From Tranquillimonas alkanivorans (lineage in GTDB: Bacteria > Pseudomonadota > Alphaproteobacteria > Rhodobacterales > Rhodobacteraceae): a DNA stretch of 64,000 nucleotides. Below the pieces are notes generated by a model. The model was given only the letters and a program-made list of their open reading frames with translations, was not told the DNA's origin and did no database searches. Both the position numbers and the translations under genes were made by a program. The stretch covers positions 224,468-288,467 of the forward strand of contig NZ_FOXA01000003.1 of NCBI RefSeq assembly GCF_900115595.1. The letters are read 5' to 3'. Below, in pieces: positions 50,225 to 58,483 of this stretch (positions are counted from its first letter, which is position 1; each line of letters starts with the position of its first letter).

Positions 50225-50863
50225 ATGAAGAAGTTCCTGCTCACCGCCGCTGCGGTCAGCGTTTCCGCCCCGGCCTTCGCCGGCGGCCTCACCCCCGCCC
50301 CGGCCGAGCCGGTCGTTCCCGCGCCCGTCGTGTCGGTCGCGCCCGTTTCGGACTGGACCGGTGGCTATGCCGGTCTTCAGCTCGGCTACGGTGACGCGGC
50401 GCTCGACATCGCGGATGACGACCTGGAAGCCGGCGATTTCGAAATCAACGACGGCGGCGTCGTCGGCGGTGTCCACGCCGGTTACCTCTGGGACTTCGGT
50501 CGCTGGGTCGCGGGCGGTGAAGCCGTCTGGAACGCCGCGAACATCGGCGACGACGACGATGACGACACGGTCGTCGAGGAAGGCACGCTGGACAGCATCG
50601 CGCGCCTGCAGTTCAAGGGCGGCTACGACGCCGGCCGGACGCTTATCTACGGCACCCTCGGCGCCGCGCACGCCTCGGCCGAGTTCGACGGCGACGACGT
50701 GAGCGACACCGGCTGGACCGCCGGCCTGGGCGTGGACTACAAGGTTCGCGAAAACATCAGCGTCGGCGGCGGCGTCTACTACCACCGCTTCGACGACTTC
50801 GACGATCGCGGCTTCGACGCCGAAGCCACGACCGTCGAGGCGGACGTCAGCTTCCACTTCTGA
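50225..50863 (+). CDS. Outer-membrane beta-barrel protein
   Basis: The 212-residue protein has a signal peptide (MKKFLLTAAAVSVSAPAFAG), a Pro/Val-rich spacer, and eight predicted beta strands with Gly/aromatic alternation. It ends in VEADVSFHF with the C-terminal Phe of BAM substrates. Acidic loops (LDIADDDLEAGDFEIND, IGDDDDDDTVVEEG) are notable, giving a low pI suited to saline water. It is of the Omp25/OmpA-barrel (PF13505-like) type; function is unknown. AAGGAG lies before the ATG, and a strong terminator follows. Confidence 0.9.
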   Translation: MKKFLLTAAAVSVSAPAFAGGLTPAPAEPVVPAPVVSVAPVSDWTGGYAGLQLGYGDAALDIADDDLEAGDFEINDGGVVGGVHAGYLWDFGRWVAGGEAVWNAANIGDDDDDDTVVEEGTLDSIARLQFKGGYDAGRTLIYGTLGAAHASAEFDGDDVSDTGWTAGLGVDYKVRENISVGGGVYYHRFDDFDDRGFDAEATTVEADVSFHF

Positions 50864-50889
50864 TCGCGTCTCGAACGCTGATCTACCAG

Positions 50890-50921
50890 CCGCCGCGCGT
50901 CACCCGACGCGCGGCGGTTTT
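50890..50921 (+). terminator. Rho-independent terminator of the outer-membrane barrel gene
   Basis: CCGCCGCGCGT-CACCCG-ACGCGCGGCGG, an 11-bp stem, is followed by TTTT, 27 bp past the stop codon. Confidence 0.88.
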
Positions 50922-50966
50922 CGTTACGACGATCGAACCTTGCGCCGCACCCGCCGTTGAGCGGAC

Positions 50967-51980
50967 ATGAGCCACCTGGTGCAGCCGCGGCTGGTGAACG
51001 ACCCATTCGGGGATCCCGGCCTCTACCTCGACGTGCGCTTCGCGCGGCGCGCGCTTCTGTTCGACCTCGGCGACCTTGCGCCCATGGCGGGGCGCGAGTT
51101 GATGCGGGTCAGCCACGTCTTCGTGTCGCACGCGCACCTGGACCACATGGCCGGCTTCGACCGCCTGCTGCGAACCTGCCTGCACCGCACCGCGCCGCTG
51201 TCGCTCACGGGCCCGCCGGAGTTCGTGGACCGGATCGCGCACCGTCTGGGCGGGGTGACCTGGAACCTGCTCGGCCCGTCCTCGGTCGACTTCCGCCTGC
51301 ACGTTTTCGAGTTCGACGGCACCCGCGTCACTCGCGCGGCCGAGTTCCGCGCGCGCGAAGCCTTCGCCCGCCGCGACGTGGCCTCGCCGCCGTTCGACGC
51401 GGGCGTTGCGCACGAGGAAGCCGGTTTCCTGATCGCCTCCGCCGCGCTTGACCACGGCACGCCGTCGCTGGCCTTTGCGCTGCGCGAACGGGTGCGCGTG
51501 AACGTCCGCCGCATGGCACTCGACGCGCGTGGGCTGCCGGTGGGGCCGTGGTTGAACGACGCGAAGGCGGCGGTGCGGCAAGGGCGGCCCGACGGCGAGC
51601 GTATCGCCGTGCCCGGCGTGGGTGAGGTTACGCTGGGCGAGTTGCGCGAAGAGGTTCTGCGCGAGGCGCCGGGACAGGCGGTGGCCTACGTCACCGACGC
51701 CGCCAACACGCCCGGCAACCGCGCCCGCATCCGCGCGGTCGCCAACGGCGTCGACCTTCTCTACATCGAGGCCCCGTTCCTTGCCGCCGACATCGAGGCC
51801 GCCACCGCGACCCGCCACCTCACAGCTCAAGCGGCTGGCAAGATCGCGCGAGAGGCGGGGGCTCGCCAGGCGGTGCCGTTCCACTTCTCGGGTCGTGCGG
51901 CGGAGCGGCGCGAGGACCTCGTGCGCGAGTTCCAGGCAGCCTTCGGCGGTGAGGACGAAGCGGGCCGCAGCGGCGCCTGA
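50967..51980 (+). CDS. RNase Z-like metallo-beta-lactamase-fold hydrolase
   Basis: The 337-residue protein has the MBL zinc motif VFVSHAHLDHMAGFDRLL (HxHxDH) and a terminal His motif FHFSGRAAERREDLVREFQAAF. In layout it resembles ElaC/RNase Z-type hydrolases: long helical insert and DAANTPGNRARIRAVANGVDLLYIEAPF (the second metal site). It lacks an obvious exosite typical of tRNA 3'-processing RNase Z, so substrate identity is uncertain. It stands alone, with the barrel gene terminator upstream. Confidence 0.8.
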   Translation: MSHLVQPRLVNDPFGDPGLYLDVRFARRALLFDLGDLAPMAGRELMRVSHVFVSHAHLDHMAGFDRLLRTCLHRTAPLSLTGPPEFVDRIAHRLGGVTWNLLGPSSVDFRLHVFEFDGTRVTRAAEFRAREAFARRDVASPPFDAGVAHEEAGFLIASAALDHGTPSLAFALRERVRVNVRRMALDARGLPVGPWLNDAKAAVRQGRPDGERIAVPGVGEVTLGELREEVLREAPGQAVAYVTDAANTPGNRARIRAVANGVDLLYIEAPFLAADIEAATATRHLTAQAAGKIAREAGARQAVPFHFSGRAAERREDLVREFQAAFGGEDEAGRSGA

Positions 51981-52112
51981 TCGCGTCGCGTGCCGTTGAC
52001 GGGCGGGGCTAGCCTTTCGAACCGGAAACCGCTCCTCATCCGTAATTGCCTGCCCCGGTTCTGCCGCAATCGTCACCTCTCTCTGCGAAGGGTTGGAACA
52101 GGAGACGAGATC

Positions 52113-52784
52113 GTGGCCGCCGGGCAGGACGTGACGCGCGCGCTGAGGATCGGAGACACGCTGCCGGACTTCACCGCACAGACAACGCAGGGCAGCATTC
52201 GCTACAGGGAGTGGTCGGCCGGGAACTGGGTCGTCTTGTTCACACATCCCTGCGCGTTCACGCCTGTCTGCACGACCGAGGTCGCCGATTTCGGTTACAT
52301 CCAGCCCAAGCTGGTCGAGCGGGGTGTCCGGCTTCTGGGCCTCACCAATTCCAGTCTCGAGGACGAGGCGCGTTGGGTCGAGGATATCGCCGCGATCTAT
52401 TGCACGCCCCTGACGTATCCGATCATCAGCGACCCGGAGGGCGAGCTCGCCCGGTCCTGCGGCGTTTCCTGTCATGACGGCGGGGGACGGCCCGTGCGCC
52501 GCACCTACATCATTGACCCGGACCACGGGGTCCGGATGCTATTCGAATACCCGCATGGCGTGGGGCGCAGCACCGGCGAACTTCTGCGCGTGCTCGACGC
52601 GCTGCAGATGCTCGATCGTCACGCCGTGGGCGTGCCCGGAAACTGGGAGACCGGGATGCCGTGCGTGCTGATGCCTGACGAGCCCCGCATAGAGGCGTTG
52701 CGCCGGTTCCCGAGCGGTTGGCTCGAGGTACGCGACTATCTGAGGGTGGTTGCGCCCGACGCGGAGGATCCCCGGGACACCTGA
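52113..52784 (+). CDS. Peroxiredoxin, Prx6 (1-Cys) type
   Basis: This 223-residue enzyme reduces peroxides. The peroxidatic Cys is in FTPVCTTEVADF (Cys53), and the long C-terminal domain (RRTYIIDPDHGVRMLFEYPHGVGRSTGELLRVLDALQ) matches Prx6. An extra Cys47 sits in HPCAF, where most Prx6 have a non-Cys. Start is GTG with AGGAG eight bases upstream. No reductant gene is next to it. Confidence 0.93.
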   Translation: MAAGQDVTRALRIGDTLPDFTAQTTQGSIRYREWSAGNWVVLFTHPCAFTPVCTTEVADFGYIQPKLVERGVRLLGLTNSSLEDEARWVEDIAAIYCTPLTYPIISDPEGELARSCGVSCHDGGGRPVRRTYIIDPDHGVRMLFEYPHGVGRSTGELLRVLDALQMLDRHAVGVPGNWETGMPCVLMPDEPRIEALRRFPSGWLEVRDYLRVVAPDAEDPRDT

Positions 52785-52815
52785 GCCCGGCGATTCTGCA
52801 CGTGTCCATGGCGGC

Positions 52816-52889
52816 TGGAGCGGGTGAAGGGAATCGAACCCTCGTCGTCAGCTTGGGAAGCTGCTGCTCTACCATTGAGCTACACCCGC
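52816..52889 (-). tRNA. trnG: tRNA-Gly (CCC), CCA encoded
   Basis: Acceptor GCGGGTG/CACCCGC, D arm GCTCAATGGTAGAGC, anticodon loop TTCCCAA (anticodon CCC), T arm GAGGGTTCGATTCCCTT, discriminator T and CCA; 74 nt. The anticodon stem has one G27-A43 mismatch. Confidence 0.95.
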
Positions 52890-52965
52890 GACAGGGCCGT
52901 AAGTAAGCCGCGTGCGGCACCTTCGTCAAGCTGGGAAAGCGCCGCCTGCGCGGCCTTGCGCCGCG

Positions 52966-55005
52966 TCAGCCGCGCCGGCGCCTGCGGCGTCCGCCTTCGC
53001 GATCGCCACCGGTGTTGAATGCCACGTCGGGCAGGGTCACGACCTTCGACAGCTCCGGAAACGCGTCGCTCGCATGGGGCAGGGCGTTGGCGGCGACGAA
53101 GTGCTCCTGGAAGCGCGGCTCGATGGCGGTCTCGACCTTTGTGATCTTGCGCACCGTCTCCTCGATCTCGGCCCGCGCGGCGACGTTGCAGAGCGCGATG
53201 CGCGCACCGGTGCCGGCGGCGTTGCCCGCGCTCCTCACCTTGTCGAGCGGCGCGTCGGGGATCATGCCCAGGATCATCGCGTGCTTGGGCGAGATATGCG
53301 CCCCGAAGGCGCCGGCCAGAACGATGCGGTCAACGCGGTCGACGCCCCTCTCGTCCATCAGCAGCCGCGCACCGGCATAGAGCGCGGATTTCGCCAGCTG
53401 AATCGCCCGGATGTCGCCCTGCGTGACGGTGATCAGCGGGCCGCCCTTTGCCGTCGCGTCGTGAAGGACATAGGCGTGGGTGCGCCCCTCGGCGATGCAG
53501 CGCGGCGTGCCGGTCTGCTCGGCCGAGCCGATCAGCCCGCTTGGGTCCACGATCCCGGCCGCACGCATTTCGGCCACGGCCTCGATGATGCCCGAGCCGC
53601 AGATGCCGGTGACGCCCGAGACGCCGGCGAGGGTGGCGAAGTCGGGATCGTCCGACCAGGCATCGCACCCGATGACGCGGAAACGCGGCTCCATGGTCTT
53701 GGGGTCGATCTCGACCTTCTCGATGGCCCCGGGCGCGGCGCGCTGGCCGCTGGAGATCTGGGCGCCCTCGAAGGCCGGGCCGGTGGGGGAGGAACAGGCG
53801 AGCACGCGGCTGGTGTCGCCGAGGATGATCTCGGCGTTGGTGCCGACATCGACGATCAGCACGAGTTCCTCGGACCTGCCCGGCTGTTCCGACAGCGCCA
53901 CGGCCGCCGCGTCCGCACCGACATGACCGGCGATGCAGGGCAGGATATAGGCGCGGGCCGCCGGGTTGACGGCCGTCAGGTCCAGCTCGGCGGCGGCGAG
54001 GGACAGGGATTCCGAGGTTGCCAAAGCGAAGGGGGCCTGTCCCAGTTCGACCGGGTCCAGGCCCAGCAGCAGGTGGTGCATCACCGGGTTGCAGACGAAC
54101 ACCGTCTCGACGATCGCGCGCGGCTCGATCTCTGCCTCGGCCGCGAGCTCGGTGCCCAGCCCGTTCAGCGCCGCGCGCACCGCCGCCGTCATCTCAGCGT
54201 CGCCGCCGGGGTTCATCATCGAGTAGGACACCCGGCTCATCAGGTCCTCGCCGAACCGGATCTGCGGGTTCATCACGCCGGCGGAGGCCAGCACCTGCCC
54301 GTTGCGCAGGTCCGTCAGGTGGGCGGCCACGGTGGTCGAGCCCACGTCGACGGCAAGGCCGTAAAGTCGCCCCTCGAAGAAGCCTGGCCAGACGTCGATC
54401 AGCCGTGCGCGGGCGTCGCGATGGTCCTTGTAAAGCGCGACGGTCACCTTCCAGTCGCCCTTGCGCAGTGCGGGCTGAAGCTTGGACAGGACGGGCAGGG
54501 GCGCCTCGACCCCCTCGACCTGCCATTGCTCGCGCAGGGCGCGTTCCAGCCGTTGCAGGTCGCCCGAGGGTTCGTGCATGTCGGGCTCGGCCACCTCGAT
54601 GTAGTAGAGCCGCGTGGCCGGGTCCATGACCATCTCGTGCGCGGTGGCGGCCTTGCGCACGACCTGTTTGTGGACCTGGCTTTCGGGCGGCACGTCGATC
54701 ACCACGTCGCGCTGTACCGTGGCCTGGCAGCCCAGCCGCCGGCCCTCTTTCAGTCCGCGCTTCTGGTCATAGCGCTCCTCGACCGCGTTCCACCCGGACA
54801 GCGCGTCGGGGGCCACGGTGACGCCGTGCTTCGGGAACGAGCCGTAGCCGGGGGTGACCTGGCATTTCGAACAGATGCCCCGCCCGCCGCACACGCTGTC
54901 GAGGTCAACGCCGAGCTGGCGCGCCGCGGTCAGAACGGGCGTGCCGACCGGAAAGCGGCCGCGCTTGCCGGAAGGGGTGAAGATGACGAGCGGATCGGCG
55001 GTCAT
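52966..55005 (-). CDS. Ferredoxin/ASKHA (DUF4445, RamA-like) corrinoid-protein reactivator
   Basis: The 679-residue protein has an N-terminal 2Fe-2S domain with Cys39, Cys45, Cys48 and a fourth near residue 96 (LDSVCGGRGICSKC, LGCQATV), a linker, then an ASKHA ATPase domain (YGLAVDVGSTTVAAHLTDL, IVDVGTNAEIIL, GVTGICGSGIIEAV). Such proteins use ATP to reduce inactive cob(II)alamin in corrinoid methyltransferases. It ends in an Arg-rich GGRRRRRRG tail. It is last of the methyl-transfer operon, so it should reactivate the corrinoid protein served by the methyl-THF methyltransferase upstream. Confidence 0.92.
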   Translation of the reverse strand: MTADPLVIFTPSGKRGRFPVGTPVLTAARQLGVDLDSVCGGRGICSKCQVTPGYGSFPKHGVTVAPDALSGWNAVEERYDQKRGLKEGRRLGCQATVQRDVVIDVPPESQVHKQVVRKAATAHEMVMDPATRLYYIEVAEPDMHEPSGDLQRLERALREQWQVEGVEAPLPVLSKLQPALRKGDWKVTVALYKDHRDARARLIDVWPGFFEGRLYGLAVDVGSTTVAAHLTDLRNGQVLASAGVMNPQIRFGEDLMSRVSYSMMNPGGDAEMTAAVRAALNGLGTELAAEAEIEPRAIVETVFVCNPVMHHLLLGLDPVELGQAPFALATSESLSLAAAELDLTAVNPAARAYILPCIAGHVGADAAAVALSEQPGRSEELVLIVDVGTNAEIILGDTSRVLACSSPTGPAFEGAQISSGQRAAPGAIEKVEIDPKTMEPRFRVIGCDAWSDDPDFATLAGVSGVTGICGSGIIEAVAEMRAAGIVDPSGLIGSAEQTGTPRCIAEGRTHAYVLHDATAKGGPLITVTQGDIRAIQLAKSALYAGARLLMDERGVDRVDRIVLAGAFGAHISPKHAMILGMIPDAPLDKVRSAGNAAGTGARIALCNVAARAEIEETVRKITKVETAIEPRFQEHFVAANALPHASDAFPELSKVVTLPDVAFNTGGDREGGRRRRRRG

Positions 55006-55036
55006 TGGATGCGTCCAGTGGTGTGCAAAATCGCTA

Positions 55037-55087
55037 GCAAATTTTCGTCGAAAATTTGCATGCCCGAATTTTCGACGAAAATTCGGG
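55037..55087. repeat. Twin AT-centred perfect palindromes before the ASKHA gene
   Basis: GCAAATTTTCG-T-CGAAAATTTGC (55037-55059, 11-bp arms) and CCCGAATTTTCG-A-CGAAAATTCGGG (55063-55087, 12-bp arms) have a shared AATTTTCGNCGAAAATT core and centres 27 bp apart. They lie between the small ORF and the ASKHA start. Confidence 0.75.
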
Positions 55088-55102
55088 TGCGAGCGGTTCT
55101 CT

Positions 55103-55330
55103 TCAGAACAGGATGCGGATGGGCGCGGGGTGGCAGATCACGATGAGCTGCGTGCCCGCCTCGATCAGGTGAAAACCGCGGCGCCGGACCTCGGCCTCGA
55201 ACCGCTCCTGCCCGACCTCCCGCGCCACCCAGGCGCGGGAGCGGCGGACGACGCCGCCTGAGCGGGCCGCGCGGGCCGAGAAGACCTGCGCGATCCATCG
55301 CTCCGCCTGGGCTGGGTGTTCGGACCGCAT
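55103..55330 (-). CDS. Small conserved-looking protein in the methyl-transfer operon
   Basis: The 75-residue protein (MRSEHPAQAERWIAQVFSARAA, ARSGGVVRRSRAWVAREVG, then EVRRRGFHLIEAGTQLIVICH) ends APIRILF. Similar small proteins at this position in roseobacters carry, in my recollection, the database name phosphoribosylanthranilate isomerase; nothing here resembles TrpF and the name should not be used. The Shine-Dalgarno is weak. It is reported for its conserved place between the methyltransferase and reactivator genes. Confidence 0.6.
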   Translation of the reverse strand: MRSEHPAQAERWIAQVFSARAARSGGVVRRSRAWVAREVGQERFEAEVRRRGFHLIEAGTQLIVICHPAPIRILF

Positions 55331-55365
55331 GGGCCCAGGATCGGCGCGCCGTCGTAAAGATCGGC

Positions 55366-56328
55366 TTAACCCGCGCGCCGCCGACGCCGCCCGCCGCGCT
55401 GGCCGCCGGCGGCCATGGAGGCCTTCGAAGCCTCGGGATAGCTCTCGCCCGCGTCGACCGCGTCGAGGATGCGCGAGAACTTGATCCACTCATAGCCGTT
55501 GTCATCGTGGTTCATCAGAAAGTTGGCGGCGCGGATCGCCTCCATCTCGACCGGACGGACGGGGTTCATGATGGCCGACGTCATGCCCGCGCCGATGGCC
55601 ATGGGCAGGAAGGCCGCGTTGATTCCGTGACGGTGGGGCAGGCCGAATGAGATGTTCGAGGCGCCGCAGGTCGTGTTCACGCCCAGCTCGTCGCGCAGGC
55701 GGCGGACCAGGGTGAACACCTGTCGCCCGGCCGTGGCCATCGCGCCCACCGGCATCACCAGCGGGTCCACCACGATGTCGTGCGCGGGTATGCCGTAATC
55801 GGCCGCGCGCTCGACGATCTTCCTGGCGACGGCGAAGCGGACATCCGGGTCCTCGGAAATGCCGGTGTCGTCGTTCGAGATCGCCACGACCGGCACGTTG
55901 TACTTCTTGACCAGCGGCAGGACGAGCTCCAGCCGCTCTTCCTCGCCGGTGACGGAGTTCAGCAGCGGACGACCCTCGGCCGCCGCCAGCCCCGCCTCGA
56001 GCGCGCCGGGCACCGAGCTGTCGATGCAGAGCGGCACGTCCACCAGCCCCTGCACCAGCTCGATCATCTTGCGCATCAGCGGCGGCTCGGTCTCGTTGGG
56101 ATTGGGGTTCGAGTTGTAGACGACGCCCGCGTTCACATCGAGGACCATCGCCCCGCAGGCCACCTGTTCGAGCGCGTCCTTCTCGACCGTCGAGAAGTCC
56201 CCGGCCTCGAGCTCGGCGGCGAGCTTCTTGCGGCCCGTCGGGTTGATGCGCTCGCCGATCACGCAAAACGGCTCGTCGAAGCCGATGGTGACGGTCTTGG
56301 TCCGGGACTCGACGACGGTGCGGGTCAT
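55366..56328 (-). CDS. Methyltetrahydrofolate:corrinoid methyltransferase (pterin-binding domain)
   Basis: The 320-residue pterin-binding TIM barrel moves a methyl group between methyl-THF and a corrinoid protein. It has CVIGERINPTGRKKLAAEL, MVLDVNAGVVYNSNPNPNE, LCIDSSVPGALEAGL, and GASNISFGLPHRHGINAAFLPMAIGAGMTSAIMNP. This is the same domain as in MetH residues that bind folate, here as a separate protein. The C-terminus is Arg-rich (RGGRRRRRAG), as in the reactivator. Its start overlaps the HAD stop (ATGA). Confidence 0.93.
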   Translation of the reverse strand: MTRTVVESRTKTVTIGFDEPFCVIGERINPTGRKKLAAELEAGDFSTVEKDALEQVACGAMVLDVNAGVVYNSNPNPNETEPPLMRKMIELVQGLVDVPLCIDSSVPGALEAGLAAAEGRPLLNSVTGEEERLELVLPLVKKYNVPVVAISNDDTGISEDPDVRFAVARKIVERAADYGIPAHDIVVDPLVMPVGAMATAGRQVFTLVRRLRDELGVNTTCGASNISFGLPHRHGINAAFLPMAIGAGMTSAIMNPVRPVEMEAIRAANFLMNHDDNGYEWIKFSRILDAVDAGESYPEASKASMAAGGQRGGRRRRRAG

Positions 56329-56978
56329 GCGGTGGCTCCTTCCAGGCGCCCGAGGATGCGGTCGAGCGCGGTGTCGGTGAAATCTGCGATGGTGGTGTCG
56401 GCGCCGGCGGCGCAAAGCTGGTCGTGGGTCAGGCTGGAGCGCAGGCCCACGGTGAAGACGCCTGCGGCACGCGCCGAGGCGACGCCGGAGCGGCTATCCT
56501 CGAATGCGACGGAGTCGCGCGAGGCGACGCCGAGCGCCTCCATCGCCGCGCGGTACGGTGCGGGATGGGGCTTGCCGCGCTCGCACTCCTCGCCCACGAC
56601 GATGGTGCCGAAGCGTTCGACCAGGCCGATGGCGTCGAGCATGGCGTGGGCGTTCAATCGCGGCGCGTTGGTCACCAGCGCAATGCCCCAGCCGGCGCGG
56701 TGGGCGCGGTCGAGCAGGGCGGTCGTGCCCGGTGTCGGCTCGCGGCGGCCGAGACGGTCGCGGAACGTCGCCTCCTTCTCGTCCGACAGACGCGCCGCGT
56801 CCTCGTCCGGGAAGAACTCGCCGAAGATGTCGGCATTCTCCCGGCCGTGGATGTTGGCGGTATAGAACGCCTCGTCGATCTCCTGCCCGCGGGCGGCGAA
56901 GATCTCCTGAAAGATCTTCGCGTGCAGCGGGTCGGAGTGCAGAAGCGTTCCGTCGAGGTCGAAGAGAAGGGCTGGCAC
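56325..56978 (-). CDS. HAD-family phosphatase
   Basis: The 217-residue phosphatase of beta-phosphoglucomutase-like type has DLDGTLLHSD (nucleophile Asp8, acid Asp10), LVTNAPR, GKPHPAPY and FEDSRSGVASARAAG. Start is GTG at 56978 with AAGGAG six bases upstream. It is coupled to the methyltransferase gene (ATGA). Its substrate in this operon is unknown; a damaged folate/cobalamin-related phosphate ester is speculation. Confidence 0.88.
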   Translation of the reverse strand: MPALLFDLDGTLLHSDPLHAKIFQEIFAARGQEIDEAFYTANIHGRENADIFGEFFPDEDAARLSDEKEATFRDRLGRREPTPGTTALLDRAHRAGWGIALVTNAPRLNAHAMLDAIGLVERFGTIVVGEECERGKPHPAPYRAAMEALGVASRDSVAFEDSRSGVASARAAGVFTVGLRSSLTHDQLCAAGADTTIADFTDTALDRILGRLEGATA

Positions 56979-56987
56979 TTGGTCTCC

Positions 56988-57917
56988 TTACGCGGTGGCG
57001 GCGGCCGGCTGCGCGGCCGCACCGCCGTGGGTCCGGGCCCACTCGGCCGTGGCCTTGATGCCGCCGAGGGGGAAGAAATGGACTTGTTCGATGTTGAAGT
57101 CGGGATGCGCCGCCTTGTGGCGGGCGAGCGCAGCGACGACGTCGGTCGGCTCGTAGGGGAGCAGGAGCTTCGAGACGTCCATCGCCCGCTTCTGCAGCAC
57201 CTTGACCGAAGGCCCGACGCCGCAGGCGACCGCGAACTTGATCAGGGTCTGAAGCTTGGCGGGACCCGCGATGCCGATGTGGATGGGCAAGTCGATCCCT
57301 CCGGCCTTCAGGCGATCGGCCCAGTCGATGACCGGGGCGGCGTCGAAGCAGAACTGCGTCGCGAGCGCGACGGTGGCGTCGGTGCGCTCGGCGAAGGACT
57401 GCTTCCAGCGCAGCGCCTCGCTCACGTTGCGGTCCGATCCGTCGGGATCGATGTCGCGGTTGCCCTCGGGGTGGCCGGCGACGTGCAGGCGCCTGAAGCC
57501 CGCCTTGTCGAACAGGCCGCTTTCGAGAAGCTGCATCGAGCAGTGATAGTCGCCCGTGGGCGCGGCCAGGCCGCCGGCCAATACCAGCGCCTGATCGACG
57601 CCGGCCTCGCCCTGATAACGGGCGATCCAGTCGGCCAGCATCGCCTCGTCGCGGATGATGCGCGCGGGGAAGTGCGGCATCACCGCGAAGCCGTCGTTCG
57701 CCAGCCGCCTGGCGGTGGCGACCATGTCCTCGATCGTCGTGCCCTCGATATGGGCGATATAGACGCGGGTGCCGGCGGGCAGGAGGGCGCGGAAGTCGTC
57801 GATCTTCTCGGCCGTGCGCGGCATCACCTCGATCGAGAAGCCGTCGAGGAAACGCTCCATCGCGGGCGTGACCGTCGGTCCGGCCGCGTCCTTCTTCCTG
57901 AAGTTCAACAGCGCCAT
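56988..57917 (-). CDS. Methylenetetrahydrofolate reductase-like protein (MetF family)
   Basis: The 309-residue protein matches the MetF barrel (SIEVMPRTAEKIDDFRALLPAGTRVYIAHIEGTTIEDMV, MPHFPARII, GDYHCSMQLLESG, GHPEGNRDIDPDG, ALATQFCFDAAPVIDWADRLKAGGI, IGIAGPAKLQTLIKFAVACGVGPS). MetF makes 5-methyl-THF, the donor for the next gene. GGGAGG lies upstream. The C-terminus ends in an Ala-rich tail. It is in the operon 9 bp upstream of the HAD gene. Confidence 0.9.
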   Translation of the reverse strand: MALLNFRKKDAAGPTVTPAMERFLDGFSIEVMPRTAEKIDDFRALLPAGTRVYIAHIEGTTIEDMVATARRLANDGFAVMPHFPARIIRDEAMLADWIARYQGEAGVDQALVLAGGLAAPTGDYHCSMQLLESGLFDKAGFRRLHVAGHPEGNRDIDPDGSDRNVSEALRWKQSFAERTDATVALATQFCFDAAPVIDWADRLKAGGIDLPIHIGIAGPAKLQTLIKFAVACGVGPSVKVLQKRAMDVSKLLLPYEPTDVVAALARHKAAHPDFNIEQVHFFPLGGIKATAEWARTHGGAAAQPAAATA

Positions 57918-57943
57918 GCTCGCCTCCCATATGCGGCGGGGTG

Positions 57944-58240
57944 TCAATTCCATCCGTCGTTCGCGATCAGGGCCTTGAGACGCGCCTGGTCGTACTCGGC
58001 CTCGAGCCGCGCGGCCTCGGCCGCGGCGACGTCTGCCTGGTCGCCCTCGACGAGGTAGGGATCGGCCTTGCGCCACTCGGCGAGGTAGGCGTCGGTTTCG
58101 CGCGCGCCCACCTTCATCGCCGCCCGGTCGATCGCCTGCTCGAAGCGCTCGGAGAGCGGCTTCTTCGCGCCGCGACGGCCCTTGCCCACGATGACCTGGG
58201 CCGGGATGTCGCGCCAGTAGACGATTGTGACGTCGGGCAT
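57944..58240 (-). CDS. PF13769-type small protein (virulence factor-labelled)
   Basis: The 98-residue protein (MPDVTIVYWRDIPAQVIVGKG, GRRGAKKPLSERFEQAIDRAAMKVGA, YLAEWRKADPYLVEGD) matches small proteins labelled virulence factor in many alphaproteobacteria, usually heading this methyl-transfer operon. The name is not informative. Start ATG at 58240 with AAAGGAGG upstream. Function is unknown. Confidence 0.8.
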   Translation of the reverse strand: MPDVTIVYWRDIPAQVIVGKGRRGAKKPLSERFEQAIDRAAMKVGARETDAYLAEWRKADPYLVEGDQADVAAAEAARLEAEYDQARLKALIANDGWN

Positions 58241-58483
58241 GAACCGATTCCTCCTTTCGCCCCTGATACGCGTTGCGGGCGGGCGCTCTGCGCCGGATTT
58301 CGACACTTGCCGCGCGGCGAGCGACGCGCGGCACCGCCGGTTCTAGGCCATCGGCCCGGACGCTGGGAAGGGCGCGCCATGCGAATTCGGCTCAGGATCA
58401 TTATGAGCCGCGCCGCCCGCGGCGCTTGCACGGGCGGGCGCGGCCCCGTAGTGTCGGGGCAACACATGTTGGAGGGCGATCCT

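Noticed and set aside
55103..55330. Naming the 75-residue protein phosphoribosylanthranilate isomerase
   Set aside because: It is far too short and lacks TrpF barrel motifs; the label would be an error.
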